NCBI GenBank assembly: GCA_028873595.1
Contig: JAPPOV010000033.1
Span: 109,165-173,164 of the forward strand
Length of the DNA stretch: 64,000 nt
Source of the DNA: Gemmatimonadota bacterium
GTDB lineage: Bacteria > Gemmatimonadota > Gemmatimonadetes > Longimicrobiales > Gaopeijiaceae
Direction: 5' to 3'
Shown here: piece by piece, positions 62,721-64,000 of the stretch
How the letters are laid out: each line of letters begins with the position of its first letter
Numbering within the stretch: position 1 is the first letter of the stretch
Notes under the pieces: model-generated
Told to the model about the DNA's origin: nothing
The model's database searches: none
What the model saw: the letters and a program-made list of their open reading frames with translations, nothing else
Position numbers and translations under genes: made by a program

Positions 62721-63227
62721 TCAGGAATCCAGAAGGTCCTTAGTTTCCTGTGCCGTCAGACCCACGTCCGCGACGTCGTCTCCGGCCTCGAGCAATGCCT
62801 GGTCCTCGGAGAGTCGGGCGACGGCAAGCGTACCGGACGCCGCGGCCGCACCACCCAGAGCAAAGGGGCCGGACAGCTCAAGGACGATGTCCATGGTCGG
62901 TGCCGTGCCACTCCAGGACATCAGCGTTGCGAGTACGAGGCTTGCAGCAAGACCGCCGAGCCCACCGAACAGGGCGAACCCGCCCATGGACAGCTCGTCG
63001 AAGCGCCGGCGCCGAGCCGCGATCATGAGAACGACCGAAAATCCGAGCCCGCCCAGAAAGCCTGGAAGGGCGAGCACGGCCGGCCATATGTCGACCGCCG
63101 CTCCGATTCGATTCGGCCAGATGTTGTGGATCAGCTCGATCACGCCGCCGGTCATGAACCCCACGGCCGCCCAACTCAGTCCGAGGCCAATCGCGCCCCG
63201 GATTCGCCTGGACAGCTCGGTCATCAC
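62721..63227 (-). CDS. Small integral membrane protein of unknown function
   Basis: 168-aa protein with four hydrophobic segments (about residues 10-32, 45-68, 78-104 and 112-138), separated by short polar loops (ARRRRFDEL). A soluble acidic tail follows (EDQALLEAGDDVADVG). It has no signal peptide beyond the first helix and no motif that I recognise. A strong hairpin follows the stop. The upstream gap of 182 bases before the DUF6152 gene's stop shows no further feature. Membership in a lineage-specific family is likely but unproven. Confidence 0.7.
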   Translation of the reverse strand: MMTELSRRIRGAIGLGLSWAAVGFMTGGVIELIHNIWPNRIGAAVDIWPAVLALPGFLGGLGFSVVLMIAARRRRFDELSMGGFALFGGLGGLAASLVLATLMSWSGTAPTMDIVLELSGPFALGGAAAASGTLAVARLSEDQALLEAGDDVADVGLTAQETKDLLDS

Positions 63228-63409
63228 CTATCCATCCTCAAGACCCGGTTGTTCTCCATTCTGCAACGCAGAGTCCCGGCCAGCGTTGAATCACGTCCAG
63301 CAACTGTGACTCGACTGTGAGGGTTGGCCATCGTTCAATCGGAGGGAAGCGAAAAAGGCCCGGCTGCCTAGAGTCGGGCCGTCTCCAATGAGTCGGCTCT
63401 GGTCGGCAC

Positions 63410-63859
63410 CTAGCAGCGTCCCTGCTGCCTGCGCGCCCGGAGCATCTCCGCCTCGTATGGCGCGCCGGTCCCGGATGATCCCAGGAAGATCTTGGTCCCG
63501 TCCGTGAAGGTGATGTCACGGCCGTTCGCACGTGTCAGCGAGTGGTCCTTCGCCTGGTAGCCGTCCACGATGATCTCGGTCCCGGGGGTCAGGCAGTCGC
63601 GACGCAGACCTCGGCGGAGGAGGACGTTCGGCGTTCCGCCCTCCACCATCCACACTTCCTTGGACCCGTCGTCCCTCGTGTGTTCGAGGTGGATCCACGT
63701 GTGCGGGTTCACCCATTCCAGCTTCACGATAGGGCCCTCCAGCCGAATGGGCGCGTCACGATCGAATTCCGCGCCGAAGGCGTGGTGGCCATCGACAGGG
63801 CCGGCGCTAACGACGAAGGACATCGCGGCGGCCGCCAGAAGTGCGGTGGTGCGTTTCAT
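63410..63859 (-). CDS. DUF6152-family exported protein
   Basis: 149-aa protein with a signal peptide (MKRTTALLAAAAMSFVVSAG, cleavage near VDGHH). The mature end starts HHAFGAEFDRD and continues with GPIVKLEWVNPHTWIHLE, the blocks typical of DUF6152, a small periplasmic beta-barrel-like domain of unknown function. The late part has GYQAKDHSLTRANGRDITF. A GGAG nine bases before ATG 63859 decides the start against ATG 63868, which would overlap that site. The stop of the upstream partial gene overlaps this ribosome site region, so the two are coupled. Confidence 0.85.
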   Translation of the reverse strand: MKRTTALLAAAAMSFVVSAGPVDGHHAFGAEFDRDAPIRLEGPIVKLEWVNPHTWIHLEHTRDDGSKEVWMVEGGTPNVLLRRGLRRDCLTPGTEIIVDGYQAKDHSLTRANGRDITFTDGTKIFLGSSGTGAPYEAEMLRARRQQGRC

Positions 63860-63864
63860 CGGGA

Positions 63865-64000
63865 TCATCTCCGGTCCTGCTGGTTCTCGTTCCGCTCGCG
63901 CTCTTCTTCCGAGCGAGCACCTCGCAGCACGTTCTCGAGAGCGTAGTTGGCCTCGTGACATGCGTATTCGTACAGAAGTGCATCCAGTCGATTGAACGGG
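63865..64000 (-). CDS. C-terminal fragment of a gene cut by the right window edge
   Basis: The last 44 or so codons of a leftward gene run from the edge to a TGA at 63865-63867. The peptide RLDALLYEYACHEANYALENVLRGARSEEER reads like the end of a longer exported protein. I have seen EYACHE-type tails in proteins encoded next to DUF6152 genes, but I cannot name the family. The stop lies just before the DUF6152 start, so they share a transcript. Confidence 0.6.
   Translation of the reverse strand, partial: PFNRLDALLYEYACHEANYALENVLRGARSEEERERNENQQDRR

Overview
The window is about 64 kb of high-GC bacterial DNA with tightly packed genes and frequent GTG/TTG starts. It carries no rRNA, tRNA, CRISPR array or insertion sequence that I can see. 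The gene set points to a free-living Gram-negative heterotroph, most likely of the Gemmatimonadota or a related group. The main clues are two DUF5916 outer-membrane proteins, three secreted NHL propellers, two large BNR/VPS10-type propellers, an LVIVD propeller, DUF305, DUF6152 and DUF6644 proteins, and many lipoprotein signals. An outer membrane is supported by the TonB receptor, the DUF481 barrel and the heptose epimerase HldD. The assignment rests on recognised families only, not on a marker gene.

Layout. 1-5.1 kb: a catalase-peroxidase cut by the left edge, an AlaX-type tRNA editing protein, a DUF6899 protein, a divergent SufE/rhodanese pair and an MscS channel. 5.2-12 kb: a reverse operon DUF5916 / M28 peptidase / sulfatase, preceded by a KAS III enzyme. 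12-20.4 kb: a BNR propeller, an amidase, a small outer-membrane protein, a TauD-like dioxygenase facing a Rieske oxygenase, and a Pmp3-type peptide. 20.5-25.9 kb: GlpD, a Vps62-like protein, two YbjQ proteins, a divergent prepilin-like protein and an NHL lipoprotein. 26-34.5 kb: an unrecognised secreted protein, a two-subunit molybdenum hydroxylase of the isoquinoline oxidoreductase type, a broken arylamine N-acetyltransferase next to a broken NHL gene, and a second M28 peptidase. 34.8-39.5 kb: a sugar transferase, an unrecognised secreted protein, YchF, and a helical protein paired with a zinc-ribbon protein. 39.7-47.8 kb: an M20 amidohydrolase, an NHL protein, a sirtuin, a beta carbonic anhydrase, a DUF481 barrel and a second DUF5916 protein. 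47.9-51.2 kb: a likely metal-uptake operon with a ZnuD-like TonB receptor. 51.3-60.9 kb: HldD with a double-VOC lipoprotein, LVIVD plus DUF305, a second BNR propeller and a serine hydrolase. 61-62.5 kb: a c-type cytochrome lipoprotein overlapping two DUF6644 membrane proteins. 62.7-64 kb: a membrane protein, a DUF6152 protein and a gene cut by the right edge.

How the genes fit together. The dominant theme is the cell envelope and outside: hydrolases for esters, amides, peptides and sulfate esters, outer-membrane barrels and beta-propellers. This suits scavenging of complex organic matter. Smaller units handle sulfur transfer, oxidative stress, glycerol phosphate, surface sugar synthesis, metal uptake and electron transfer. 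The less usual items are the cytochrome/DUF6644 operon, the metal operon, the orphan pilin-like gene, the zinc-ribbon pair, and two adjacent genes each broken by a single-base-scale lesion.
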